A stretch of 64,000 nucleotides of DNA, taken from contig NZ_JAGGKV010000013.1 in NCBI RefSeq assembly GCF_017874035.1, positions 1 through 64,000 on the forward strand, in the 5' to 3' direction. This document shows, in pieces, positions 44,229-53,441 of the stretch. The DNA comes from Paenibacillus aceris (lineage in GTDB: Bacteria; Bacillota; Bacilli; Paenibacillales; NBRC-103111). The notes under the pieces were generated by a model. That model worked only from the letters and a program-made list of their open reading frames with translations, did no database searches and was not told the DNA's origin. The translations under genes and the position numbers were made by a program. The stretch's first letter is position 1. The number at the start of each line of letters is the position of its first letter.

Positions 44229-45329
44229 ATGACTTCATTGGGATTCGGCGTCATCGGATGCGGTAATTTCGGAGGCGAGTTCGCCAGAATTTTGAATCAC
44301 CTGGAAGGAACGAGAACGGTTGCTGTTGTTGGAGGGGCGGACGATAGCGCCAAGCTGTTGTCGGAAGAGCTGCATTGTGCCACGGCTGCAAGTGTTCAAG
44401 AGCTGGTCGCACGCGATGATGTGGACGCCGTCATTGTGGCCAGTCCGAATCATCTTCACAAACAGCATGTCATTCTCGCGGCGCAGCATGGAAAGCACGT
44501 ATTTTGTGAGAAGCCGATTGCTTTATCTTTGGCCGACTGCGAGGAAATGATTGCGGCTTGCCGGAGTGCCTCTGTCCACATGATGGCTGGACATATCCTT
44601 CATTTTATGAGCGGAGTGCAGCAAGTGAAGCGCTTGATCGAACATGGTGCCATTGGGAAACCAATCGTTTCTCACGCGGAACGAACAGGCTGGCAGGATA
44701 AACGAGCCGGCACCGGCTGGAAGCAGGATCCTGCAAAGACCGGAGGGTATTTATTTCATTTTATCCACGAGCTCGACCTTGTTCAAACACTTATTGGAAG
44801 AGCGGCATCTGTTGTCTTGGCGGGATCATGGATAGATCCGGCACTTCAAGCTTCCAGCAATCCGGATCATCTGCTGCTGACCATGGAATTCTCAAACGGA
44901 GCATTAGGCACGATGCAGTACGGCTCCGGATTTAGACAAGGAGGGCACTTTGTCAAAATCAACGGAACGGAAGGCGCTGTGTTGGTCAACTTTAAACGGT
45001 CCGAAATTGTCGTGAAAAGCGGCAATCAAATAGAATCGTTTGGCATCAATGGGAGGCCGGATGAAGATGCGGACCGTGTTAATGACTATAGGAAGGCAGA
45101 AGGGAAAGTTGTATTTACAAGCCCTCAAACCCGTCCGCCTCTTTTCTTAAGGAAGCCGATGGAAGCGGAAATGGCGTGTTTTCGCGATGCGATCGCAGGC
45201 AAGCCTGTGGATCCGGCGTATATCTCGCTTTTCGACGGGACGTCAGCCCGTTCTTCGATCGCAACCGCAGAGGCTGCTATGGTCTCGCTTGGGGAACAAT
45301 CGTGGAAACGAGTAAGAACATATAAGTAA
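44229..45329 (+). CDS. Gfo/Idh/MocA-family oxidoreductase, sialic acid island copy 2
   Basis: 366 residues, tandem paralogue of the previous protein: both share the FGG(E)xAR start, HGKHVFCEKPIAL, ERTGW(E/Q)DK, the FHxIHELD motif and GTMQYGSGFR. Likely a duplication followed by divergence, perhaps with a different anhydro or modified sialic acid as substrate. ATG 44229 follows GAAGGAGC. The terminator after it closes the nan operon before the second regulator set. Confidence 0.88.
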   Translation: MTSLGFGVIGCGNFGGEFARILNHLEGTRTVAVVGGADDSAKLLSEELHCATAASVQELVARDDVDAVIVASPNHLHKQHVILAAQHGKHVFCEKPIALSLADCEEMIAACRSASVHMMAGHILHFMSGVQQVKRLIEHGAIGKPIVSHAERTGWQDKRAGTGWKQDPAKTGGYLFHFIHELDLVQTLIGRAASVVLAGSWIDPALQASSNPDHLLLTMEFSNGALGTMQYGSGFRQGGHFVKINGTEGAVLVNFKRSEIVVKSGNQIESFGINGRPDEDADRVNDYRKAEGKVVFTSPQTRPPLFLRKPMEAEMACFRDAIAGKPVDPAYISLFDGTSARSSIATAEAAMVSLGEQSWKRVRTYK

Positions 45330-45343
45330 GTGATATGAAGGAG

Positions 45344-45385
45344 AACCGCATGTGCCTAAGCAGAAATGGCTTGTGCGGTTTTTCT
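45344..45385 (+). terminator. Terminator after the nan operon
   Basis: AACCGCA (45344-45350) and TGCGGTT (45374-45380) pair, with GCC/GGC extending the stem inside, followed by TTTC. It lies in the gap before the second YesN-type gene. Confidence 0.75.
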
Positions 45386-45418
45386 ATTAGTCGTACACAG
45401 TTAGACGGAGGTGGGTCC

Positions 45419-47005
45419 ATGTATAAAGTTCTTATCGTGGATGATGAAAAAAACATCAGGGAGCGATTAGTCACCTTGTTTCCATGGAAGGAAGCGGGAT
45501 TCCAAGTCATCGGTTCAGCCTGTGATGGCCGGGAAGCTCTTGAAAGCATTGAGCAGCATAACCCCCATGTGGTGTTGACGGATATCCGGATGCCGGAAAT
45601 GAACGGTCTGGAGCTTGCCCAAACGGTCCAAGAAAAATATCCCAACATGAAAGTGCTTATCCTTTCAGCCTACGATGATTTCAAATATGCCCAAGATGCC
45701 ATACGCTTCGGAGTAAAGGGCTATTTATTGAAGCCTGTGATGAAAGAAGAGATTATGGGGGTTATGCATGATTTGGCCATTGAGTTAAAGAAGGATGAAG
45801 ACATAGCGGATGGCCAAAAGACGGGACTTCCGGACATACAGGAAGAAGCGATGCTCATCGACCTGGTCAAAGGGGAAAATGTACAGCAGTACGATGAACC
45901 ATGGCTTCGGGATTATATGCGGGTCATCGTGTGTTCGTTCGGAAGATGGTTTGAAAAGGACTTAAGTTTATCGATTAGGCATTATATTGCCGAATGGACG
46001 ATGGATTATTGGAAGGATAGCCAGACTCCAGTCTTATATTATGGCAACCAATTGGTTCTTTTTGCACACCATCCCCGGCCAATCAGCAAATATGATCTGA
46101 AAGACCAACTTGAACATTATTCTGATTTGCTCAAAGCGTCGCTCAGATCCGTCTTTGGGAAAGAATGCGTGCTGTCAATCAGTGTCGGCAATCTGATTAA
46201 GGATCCTAGCGAGATCCATTCTTCCTTTAATCAAGCCGTTTATGCATTGAGTTATCAATTTTATAATCATCAACATGCGATCTTTTTTTACCAGGAATTG
46301 TTGGATGGAGACATTGGCGAAAGTGCCAAAGAGAATGAGCAAGAACAATTGAGCATTGTCATGGACAGATTGATTCAATCCGTTCTTACCCGTGAAAATG
46401 ATGATACCGCTTCCCGGCTCCGGGGCTTCTTTGATGCAGTGGAACAGGGGAAACGATTGAATATAGAAGAAATCAGAATTGCCTTTTCAGAGATCATTCT
46501 GTCGCTTTCTTTGAAAGCCAAAGAAAAAGGACTGGCGATGCCGACTCTGGATAAGAAGCAGGCACTTGCCTATATTTATGCCGCTCCATCCCTCGGAGAT
46601 TTGAAAATATGGCTAAAACAAACGATCGAAAAGATATCAATCGCTCCTATCGAACAAAGAGATGAAAATCGTTACGTACATACAGCCAAGCAATACGTGC
46701 ATAAGCACTACACTGAAAGGATTACGCTGGAGGATATGGCGGGGCAATTATTTATTCATCCGTCTTACTTCAGTTCGATTTTCAAAAAAGAAACCGGTCA
46801 TAATTTTATTGATTATGTGAATGAAGTCAGGGTTCGCAAATCCGTAGAATTACTAAAGCACAAAGATTATAAGATCAAGGAAATTTCTGTGATGGTCGGC
46901 ATTCATAATCATTCTTATTTCAATAAGGTGTTTAAGAAAGTGATGGGCGTCAAACCTCTTGTATTTCGGTCCAACCCTACTTGTAACCAAAGCGGAGGTT
47001 TATGA
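45419..47005 (+). CDS. Second YesN-type response regulator with AraC output domain
   Basis: 528 residues. Receiver with VDDEKN (7-12), phosphoacceptor Asp55 (LTDIRMP) and the KPV motif, a middle region, and an AraC double helix-turn-helix at the C end (MAGQLFIHPSYFSSIFKKETGHNFIDYVNEVR ... HNHSYFNKVFKKVMGV). ATG 45419 has ACGGAGGTG upstream; the open frame from 45335 runs through the terminator and is ignored. Its stop overlaps the kinase start by four bases. Presumed activator of the importer/sialidase genes at 49816-54779. Confidence 0.92.
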   Translation: MYKVLIVDDEKNIRERLVTLFPWKEAGFQVIGSACDGREALESIEQHNPHVVLTDIRMPEMNGLELAQTVQEKYPNMKVLILSAYDDFKYAQDAIRFGVKGYLLKPVMKEEIMGVMHDLAIELKKDEDIADGQKTGLPDIQEEAMLIDLVKGENVQQYDEPWLRDYMRVIVCSFGRWFEKDLSLSIRHYIAEWTMDYWKDSQTPVLYYGNQLVLFAHHPRPISKYDLKDQLEHYSDLLKASLRSVFGKECVLSISVGNLIKDPSEIHSSFNQAVYALSYQFYNHQHAIFFYQELLDGDIGESAKENEQEQLSIVMDRLIQSVLTRENDDTASRLRGFFDAVEQGKRLNIEEIRIAFSEIILSLSLKAKEKGLAMPTLDKKQALAYIYAAPSLGDLKIWLKQTIEKISIAPIEQRDENRYVHTAKQYVHKHYTERITLEDMAGQLFIHPSYFSSIFKKETGHNFIDYVNEVRVRKSVELLKHKDYKIKEISVMVGIHNHSYFNKVFKKVMGVKPLVFRSNPTCNQSGGL

Positions 47006-49686
47006 TGTTTCGGAAAATGAGGGGATTCCAGAGGATTTCGTTTCGAAATTTTCTTATGCTGTTCTCTTTAAGCGCCATGCTTATTTTATTATTGCTGCTA
47101 AGCAGCGTTTTTTTTGTTAAGATCAAAAACTTCATTGAAGAAAAAAAGCAGTTTGTCATCAGTACCCGAATGAACCAGATTTCCTATGAGTTAAATACGA
47201 GCCTGGGCAACATGTACGCGATGGTCAATAATTTAACGACGAATGGGCGGATTGCCGACTATATGCAGCAAATGGGCGTGCCGAATACAAACGTCATCAC
47301 GAAATACGAACTCTCCATGGATTTTGAAAAATATTTGTACAACATCCGGCAAGAAAATGAATTCATCGACTCCATCGTCGTCATTACATCCCAAAATCAG
47401 TTCAGTTCCGATCACACTTATTTGGACTTCGATCTTAACGGGATTCAAGTGAAAAGCGAGTTAGCAAAAGAACATCATTTGGTGCTCCAGGGGAAAGCCG
47501 CTGCAAGCATCATCCCGCCTTCTGATCCAGATCATCCAAAGGGAGTGTCGCGTGCGCTCGAAGAATTGAATAAACGAGTGTTTTTTGCCGCCAATCTGAT
47601 AGGGAAAGACGGGGCCAATAACGGCGTTATTTTGATCCTATTGAACCCTCAGTATGTGAAGGACGCTGTACCTTACAACGAGAACATCATGTTGTTTGAT
47701 GCAAACCGCAATTTGATTTTCCGAGGGGCTGAAGTGAATTTATCTGTTGGCGTGGAAGCTCATTCTACGACCATACCTTTTAATAATATGCAACTGGTCT
47801 ACGTTGAGCGGATGGACTTTTATCAGCAGCAGCTCCTTTTCATGGCCAAATTAACGGCAGCGACTTGTCTGCTGGCTTTACTTGTTGCCTTCGTTTCTTC
47901 CAGGGTCATTTCAAGCAAAATCCTAAAGCCGGTTTATCAGGTCATCCAATTATTTAAGACGTATGAGTTTGCCAAAGACCGATGTTCGGATGAAAGGAAA
48001 TTCGTGACGGACAAAGGCCGGTTCAATCTGCGAGACCGGTTTTTACTTTATTTTATCATCACAATATTACTGCCTCTTGTAGTCTATATGGTTATCTTTT
48101 ACTGGAAATCCTCCAACATCGTGGTAGACGATTTAAAAAAGAGCCATTATTCATTATTTGCGAAAACAGCCAGTTATTTAGAACATGATATCAATCAAAA
48201 AGAAGTGCTGATGGCTCGAATTTCATTGGATACGGCCGTACAGCATGAGATCTTGGCAAAAGATATTAAAACGCTTGAAAAAGAGCTGCTTTATGAGAAT
48301 CATGATTTAGGGCTGAATCGGGATGTCATTCGCATTTACGACCGATCCAACACGTTGATATTTTCAAATCGATATAAACAAACCGGAGAGCTGGACCTTG
48401 ACTTTTACAATCAAATGAAAGGATCAGGAAGAAAAATAAGTTATCATTTGACCAAGGATGACTTCGGCAATGCTTCAATCGTCTTGGGAATGCCGATCAT
48501 CTCGCTGGAGAAATATCCGGAAATTGTAGGCTACGTGACAGTCGAATTAGATAGTGGGTACCTTTCCAATCTGTATGGGGAATTCAAGCAAAACGGCAGT
48601 GAAATGTTTATCGTTGACAAAGACAGCCGGATTGTATCCCATCCTATTGCGGCACAAATCGGGAAAGTGCTAGATTCGCCAATTGGGTCCTACAGGGGGA
48701 ATTATTACGACTTCGCTAAGGAGATAGGCGGTGTTTCATGGACATTTATATCCAGGTATAACGAATCGGACGTGGAAAACCAGGTTATCGACTTATTTTT
48801 AAGCAATTCGTATTTGTTCTTTCTTATTTTCCTTCTCATGCTGTTGTTTTCTTTCTATATGTCGCAGCGCATGCTCAAACCGCTCGGCAGACTGAATCAT
48901 ATGTTGAATGAATATGAGCTCGGGGAAAGCCACCGGATTGTTTTGGACCGTATTTCCGGCATTGACGAAGTGGATCTGCTCAGCCGTAATTTCAATCAAA
49001 TGGTCAGACGAATCGATGATTTGGTCGTTGAAACGCTCGTTGCAGACAAAGAAAGAGTCAAGCTGGAATATGAGAAAAAAGAAATTCAATTGATCGCCTT
49101 GCAATCGCAAATCAACCCGCATTTTCTGTACAACACATTGGATAATCTCATTTATCTTGTCGAATCAAAAGAAGTGGACAGAGCCGTCGAAATGATCAAT
49201 TCGCTCAGCAGACTATTTCGCTATATCACGAACCGGGAACAAATGAACCGAATGAAAGATGAAATCATGTATGCCAAAACCTATATACACATCATGTCCT
49301 GCAGGTACGATAACTTTCAATGTGTGTGGCTTATGGATGATGCGATCCTGGAATGCGGCGCCCTAAAGCTGATTCTGCAGCCGATTATCGAGAATGCCAT
49401 ACATCATGGAGCAAGGCAAACCAGAAAACAGGTAACCATTGAAATTTCCTGTATGCTGCAAGAGGGTACTATCCGTATTACCGTTACGGACAATGCGTTA
49501 GGCATGCGGCAGGAACAATTGTCGGAAGTTCGCGAGCAGCTTGCGGATCCCAGTGTGAAGAAGGCAGGCATTTATAATGTCCATGCACGGATCAAATTGC
49601 ATTTCGGAGAGGCATATGGACTGGACATTGACAGCCAGTATGGAGAGGGTACGAGGGTGACCATCCAACTTCCGGCAAAATATTAA
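47002..49686 (+). CDS. YesM-type histidine kinase with two tandem extracellular sensor modules
   Basis: 894 residues, about 300 longer than usual. Helix 1 at ~17-39, first extracellular region ~40-277, helix 2 ~280-303, a cytoplasmic HAMP-like stretch and basic linker, helix 3 ~346-368, second extracellular region ~369-595, helix 4 ~598-620, HAMP ~621-675, then the LytS-like kinase domain with His707 in LQSQINPHFLYNTLDNL, and ATPase motifs PIIENAIHHG and DNALGM. The frame is continuous, so it is one polypeptide with two sensor units. It overlaps the regulator gene by ATGA. It might integrate two glycan signals. Confidence 0.9.
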   Translation: MMFRKMRGFQRISFRNFLMLFSLSAMLILLLLLSSVFFVKIKNFIEEKKQFVISTRMNQISYELNTSLGNMYAMVNNLTTNGRIADYMQQMGVPNTNVITKYELSMDFEKYLYNIRQENEFIDSIVVITSQNQFSSDHTYLDFDLNGIQVKSELAKEHHLVLQGKAAASIIPPSDPDHPKGVSRALEELNKRVFFAANLIGKDGANNGVILILLNPQYVKDAVPYNENIMLFDANRNLIFRGAEVNLSVGVEAHSTTIPFNNMQLVYVERMDFYQQQLLFMAKLTAATCLLALLVAFVSSRVISSKILKPVYQVIQLFKTYEFAKDRCSDERKFVTDKGRFNLRDRFLLYFIITILLPLVVYMVIFYWKSSNIVVDDLKKSHYSLFAKTASYLEHDINQKEVLMARISLDTAVQHEILAKDIKTLEKELLYENHDLGLNRDVIRIYDRSNTLIFSNRYKQTGELDLDFYNQMKGSGRKISYHLTKDDFGNASIVLGMPIISLEKYPEIVGYVTVELDSGYLSNLYGEFKQNGSEMFIVDKDSRIVSHPIAAQIGKVLDSPIGSYRGNYYDFAKEIGGVSWTFISRYNESDVENQVIDLFLSNSYLFFLIFLLMLLFSFYMSQRMLKPLGRLNHMLNEYELGESHRIVLDRISGIDEVDLLSRNFNQMVRRIDDLVVETLVADKERVKLEYEKKEIQLIALQSQINPHFLYNTLDNLIYLVESKEVDRAVEMINSLSRLFRYITNREQMNRMKDEIMYAKTYIHIMSCRYDNFQCVWLMDDAILECGALKLILQPIIENAIHHGARQTRKQVTIEISCMLQEGTIRITVTDNALGMRQEQLSEVREQLADPSVKKAGIYNVHARIKLHFGEAYGLDIDSQYGEGTRVTIQLPAKY

Positions 49687-49757
49687 AAGCAGCCGAAACA
49701 TATTGAGATTGTGGTACAAGATCTAAAGATCGTGTCACTAATCGAAGCTGCTTTTTT
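49685..49757 (+). terminator. Possible long-loop terminator or leader structure before the second importer
   Basis: AAAAGCAGC (49685-49693) is complementary to GCTGCTTTT (49747-49755) and is followed by further T residues. A smaller GATC-based hairpin lies inside the ~53-base loop. It starts at the kinase stop and ends right at the -10 of the next operon. Confidence 0.4.
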
Positions 49758-49758
49758 C

Positions 49759-49784
49759 TATAATCGAAATTGTAAGCGTTACCA
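49759..49784 (+). promoter_or_regulatory. Promoter -10 with overlapping CcpA cre site before the second importer
   Basis: TATAAT at 49759-49764 without a good -35 is followed by TTGTAAGCGTTACCA at 49770-49784, a full match to the WTGNAANCGNWNNCW cre consensus. Placement just after the -10 suits repression of initiation by CcpA; the missing -35 suits activation by the neighbouring YesN-type regulator. Confidence 0.75.
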
Positions 49785-49815
49785 AGATATCGTAGAAAGG
49801 AGAGGCAACTTAACC

Positions 49816-50766
49816 ATGGAAATCACCCTTCAGCATGCTGACGCTCAGTCGGTACGCAAAAAAAATGAAATCTGGCTTAGAGCCAAGAAGATGAAGATGC
49901 TCTACCTCATGATGCTGCTTCCGATGATTTTGTTATTCGTTTTTCATTACATTCCTATCTATGGCATTGTGATCGCTTTCAAAAAGTTTTCGCCCGGCTT
50001 AGGTATCTGGAAAAGTCCATGGAACGATTTTGCGCATTTCAAAAGCTTGTTACACGACTCCCTTTTTATTCGAGCTCTTAAAAATACGCTGATTATCAGC
50101 GTGTTAAAGTTGGTCGTGGCTTTTCCGGCTCCCATCGTGCTGGCCGTGCTGTTAAACGAAGTCAAACATGTGTTGTTTAAAAAAGTGGCTCAGTCCGTTT
50201 CGTATTTGCCACATTTTATGTCTTGGGTCATCTTAGCGTCCATGGTGGGCGAGGTGCTTTCTCCTCAACGGGGGATCATCAATTATGTCATCCATTCGCT
50301 CGGGGGAACACCGATCAATTTTTTATCGGATACCCATTATTTTATTCCCATGCTGATCTTGACGGATGTATGGAAAGAGATCGGCTGGGGGGCAATCGTT
50401 TATTTGGCAGCTATTTCTTCGATTAATCCGGATCTTTATGAAGCAGCAGATGTAGACGGGGCGGGACGTTTCAAGAAGATGCTGCACATTACAATCCCGT
50501 CGCTCATTCCGATGATCGTGATCTTGTTTATTCTGGGCCTAGGCAATATTTTGAACGGGGGTTTCGATCAGATTCTAAACCTTTATAACCCGGTCGTTTA
50601 TGAAGTCGCTGACATCATTGATACCTACGTATACCGGAAAGGTCTGGAACAGTTTCAATTGGATTATGCGACAGCGGTCGGTTTATTCAAAAATGTCGTG
50701 GGCGTGATTCTCATTTTGGGAGCGAATGCGATCATCCGCAAACGAAGTGAACATGGCATTTGGTAG
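49816..50766 (+). CDS. Polysaccharide/oligosaccharide ABC importer permease (LplB type)
   Basis: 316 residues, six membrane helices. YLMMLLPMILLFVFHYIPIYGIVIAFKKF at the N end and the EAA loop DLYEAADVDGAGRFKKMLHITIPSL are typical of LplB-type permeases, which in related systems import large oligosaccharides. ATG 49816 follows AAGGAGAGG; the frame open from 49711 covers the promoter and cre site and is ignored. Confidence 0.92.
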   Translation: MEITLQHADAQSVRKKNEIWLRAKKMKMLYLMMLLPMILLFVFHYIPIYGIVIAFKKFSPGLGIWKSPWNDFAHFKSLLHDSLFIRALKNTLIISVLKLVVAFPAPIVLAVLLNEVKHVLFKKVAQSVSYLPHFMSWVILASMVGEVLSPQRGIINYVIHSLGGTPINFLSDTHYFIPMLILTDVWKEIGWGAIVYLAAISSINPDLYEAADVDGAGRFKKMLHITIPSLIPMIVILFILGLGNILNGGFDQILNLYNPVVYEVADIIDTYVYRKGLEQFQLDYATAVGLFKNVVGVILILGANAIIRKRSEHGIW

Positions 50767-50782
50767 GAAGGAGAAGCAGGGA

Positions 50783-51655
50783 ATGCTCAAAACGCGATTA
50801 TCCATTTTTGACACTTTAAATATGTTAGGCATTAGCTTATTTTCACTCGCAGTCCTATATCCGTTCTGGCAAACGTTCGTTCTGTCCTTCTCGGATGCGA
50901 ATGGCGCCTCAACACTTGGCATTCATCTATGGCCGGAGCAATGGGTAACGGTTGCCTATCAGTTCGTTTTTAGCTATCAAAACATTACGTCCGCCTATCT
51001 GAATACGATCCTTCGAACCGTTATCGGTACGGCGCTCATCGTTTTTTTTACCTTACTGGTCGCTTATCCGTTATCCAAGAAAGATCTGCCTTTCCGTAAC
51101 TACTTCACAGCCTTTTTCCTTATCGCCATGTTCTTCTCGGGGGGAATGATCCCCACCTACTTATTGATTAAAAATTTAGGTCTGCTTGATAACCGTCTTG
51201 CACTCATTTTACCCGGGGCGGTTAATGTGTTCTCGATTATCATTATGCGCAATTATTTGATGACGCTCGATAAAGCGATTGAGGAGTCGGCGTTGATGGA
51301 TGGAGCCGGTTATTTCAAGATTTTGACCAAGATTATCGTCCCCTTGTCCAAACCGGTCATTGCGACAGTTGCGCTGTGGGCGGCGGTGGGGCACTGGAAC
51401 GCATGGTTTGATGCAATGATCTATATTCGCGACCCTTCCAAAACGGTTCTGCAGATGATTGTCAGGCAAATGATCGTTGCTTTGGATTTGTCGCAGACAC
51501 AATTCGGCGGCGGCGGGGCGACAAATACCAATTTATTGCTGAGCAATGTTCGTGCAGCGACGGTTATGATGTCGATTGGTCCGATCATTCTCATTTACCC
51601 GTTCGCGCAGAAATATTTCATCAAGGGCATTATGATCGGCTCTTTAAAAGGTTAG
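50783..51655 (+). CDS. Carbohydrate ABC importer permease (YtcP type)
   Basis: 290 residues, partner of the LplB-type permease. EAA loop AIEESALMDGAGYFKILTKIIVPLSKP and the end FAQKYFIKGIMIGSLKG are typical. ATG 50783 is chosen because AAGGAG lies nine bases upstream, and in-frame ATG 50753 lacks a site and overlaps the previous gene. Works with the LplA-type binding protein that follows. Confidence 0.92.
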   Translation: MLKTRLSIFDTLNMLGISLFSLAVLYPFWQTFVLSFSDANGASTLGIHLWPEQWVTVAYQFVFSYQNITSAYLNTILRTVIGTALIVFFTLLVAYPLSKKDLPFRNYFTAFFLIAMFFSGGMIPTYLLIKNLGLLDNRLALILPGAVNVFSIIIMRNYLMTLDKAIEESALMDGAGYFKILTKIIVPLSKPVIATVALWAAVGHWNAWFDAMIYIRDPSKTVLQMIVRQMIVALDLSQTQFGGGGATNTNLLLSNVRAATVMMSIGPIILIYPFAQKYFIKGIMIGSLKG

Positions 51656-51700
51656 TAACAGTCGCGAACCGATAAGACAAATATAGGGGAGGCAGTTTAT

Positions 51701-53422
51701 ATGCAAATTCGATTCAAGGTTTTATATTCGGCGATGCTTGCCGGATCGCTAGTGATCGGATCGGTAGGGTGCAGTCAGCAAGAGGCATCCGGCGTCAGCT
51801 CAACAGGCCAGGCGCAAGGAGATACAGCTTCGGGGCTGCCTGCGCCGGGGGACTTCGCCAAGCAGCTTAATTTAAGGCTGACAGGATCTTTTACAAGAGG
51901 GAAGATTGAGGACGGGAACTGGGTACAGAAGAAATTGGAAGAAAAGTACAATATCAAGATCAGCAACGTGAAGGTGGATACGTTTAACAAAGACCAGGTG
52001 CAATTGCTGGTCGCATCTGGAGATTTGCCGGATACGTTTTCTTTTACGGTGCAGTCCCTGTCGGCGTTGGAATTTTACGAAAACGGCCTGACGAGAACGG
52101 TCCCGAAAGAGATGCTGAAGAAATACGCGCCCCGTTATTCCAAAATGCTGGATGAGAATGTGCCGGGCTGGGATATGAATATTGCGCCGGGCAAAAAAGA
52201 CGAATATTTAGCTCTCGTCGGTTATCAGGGACATACCAAAAATTTAATATGGGCTCCAACCTTCCGGCTCGATTGGCTTGAGAAACTGGGGATTAAGCCG
52301 CCGGGCGACATTAAACCTATTGGCACAAGCGGAGGCCTGGAACGGATTTACTTCACGGATAAGGCATATACGCTGGAGCAGACGGAAGAAATCCTAAAGG
52401 CTTTCGCCCAGAAGGACCCGGACAGCAACGGGAAAAACGATACTTATGGCATGCTGCCGTTCAACAATTCGTTTACTGCCTGGGGAAGCACGCTGCTTGG
52501 GGCATACGGGGTAGCTAGCGGCTACAACCTGGAGGAGAACGGCAAACTGACTGCCGCTGAAATTTCCGATAAATACAAAGAGTTCTTGAAGATGATGGCG
52601 AGATGGAACAAAGAAGGCTTGATCGATCCAGAGTGGACGACGATCGACGTGAACAAGAGCTGGGAGAAATTCAAGCTCGGCAAAACCGGTTATTATCCGG
52701 CGCAGCCTGCTTATGTCGGTATGGACGCTTGGACGAAGGGACGTGCTCCGGCAAACATTGTAGAGAAGGACCCCGCCGTTAAATTACTCGTGACCGCACC
52801 CGAGATCGGCCCGAACGGGCAGCAAGGGGAAGGCGCCTTCACTCCAGTTAACAGGCTGGGCGATGCTTTCTACATTTCCAAGAAAGTGACGGATGAGCAG
52901 CTGGCGCGTATTCTGCAAATTTTCGATTATATCAACTTTGATGACGATTCCCGCTGGACACTTTACGGAGATATCGGTACCCATTCCACATGGCAGGGAA
53001 CTCCGGAGAAATCGGAGATTAAAGTCAAGCCAGAGTACCCAGAGAACGAAGGGAATATGGGCTTCTGGGCATATAACTTCAGATCGTACGATGATAGACG
53101 GGCGTCCTATCAGACCTCCGAAGCAACGACCAAGTTGAAAAATGATTTCTTCGGCAAACCGGACGTGTTGAAGAAGATGGAAATCAGACCTTTCAAATGG
53201 GATTTGATGAACCAAACGAAATATGCCGATCTCAACAAACAATACAGCGGTCAACTGAATACGATCGTGAATGAATTCCGATTGAAAGCCATTGCCGGAC
53301 AAGTCGATATCGATAAGGAATGGGATAAATATGTTCAGAATTATTTGAACAGCGGGGGAAAAGAAATTTTGGCCGAACTTGATAAGGCGCCGAAAGTCAT
53401 CGATTTGCTCAATCAAAAATAA
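51701..53422 (+). CDS. Extracellular solute-binding lipoprotein (LplA type)
   Basis: 573 residues, longer than ordinary sugar-binding proteins, as usual for LplA-type oligosaccharide-binding lipoproteins. Lipobox GSVGC with Cys at ~24; the FTRGKIEDGNWVQKKLEEKYNI and DPDSNGKNDTYGM phrases are family-typical. Strong GGGGAGG ribosome site. Third gene of the importer set and directly followed by the sialidase gene, which suggests it binds a sialylated glycan. Confidence 0.92.
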   Translation: MQIRFKVLYSAMLAGSLVIGSVGCSQQEASGVSSTGQAQGDTASGLPAPGDFAKQLNLRLTGSFTRGKIEDGNWVQKKLEEKYNIKISNVKVDTFNKDQVQLLVASGDLPDTFSFTVQSLSALEFYENGLTRTVPKEMLKKYAPRYSKMLDENVPGWDMNIAPGKKDEYLALVGYQGHTKNLIWAPTFRLDWLEKLGIKPPGDIKPIGTSGGLERIYFTDKAYTLEQTEEILKAFAQKDPDSNGKNDTYGMLPFNNSFTAWGSTLLGAYGVASGYNLEENGKLTAAEISDKYKEFLKMMARWNKEGLIDPEWTTIDVNKSWEKFKLGKTGYYPAQPAYVGMDAWTKGRAPANIVEKDPAVKLLVTAPEIGPNGQQGEGAFTPVNRLGDAFYISKKVTDEQLARILQIFDYINFDDDSRWTLYGDIGTHSTWQGTPEKSEIKVKPEYPENEGNMGFWAYNFRSYDDRRASYQTSEATTKLKNDFFGKPDVLKKMEIRPFKWDLMNQTKYADLNKQYSGQLNTIVNEFRLKAIAGQVDIDKEWDKYVQNYLNSGGKEILAELDKAPKVIDLLNQK

Positions 53423-53441
53423 AAAATAGGATGTGTATCTC

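Noticed and set aside
49711..49815. N-terminal extension of the LplB-type permease
   Set aside because: It covers the -10 box and cre site; a good ribosome site precedes ATG 49816.
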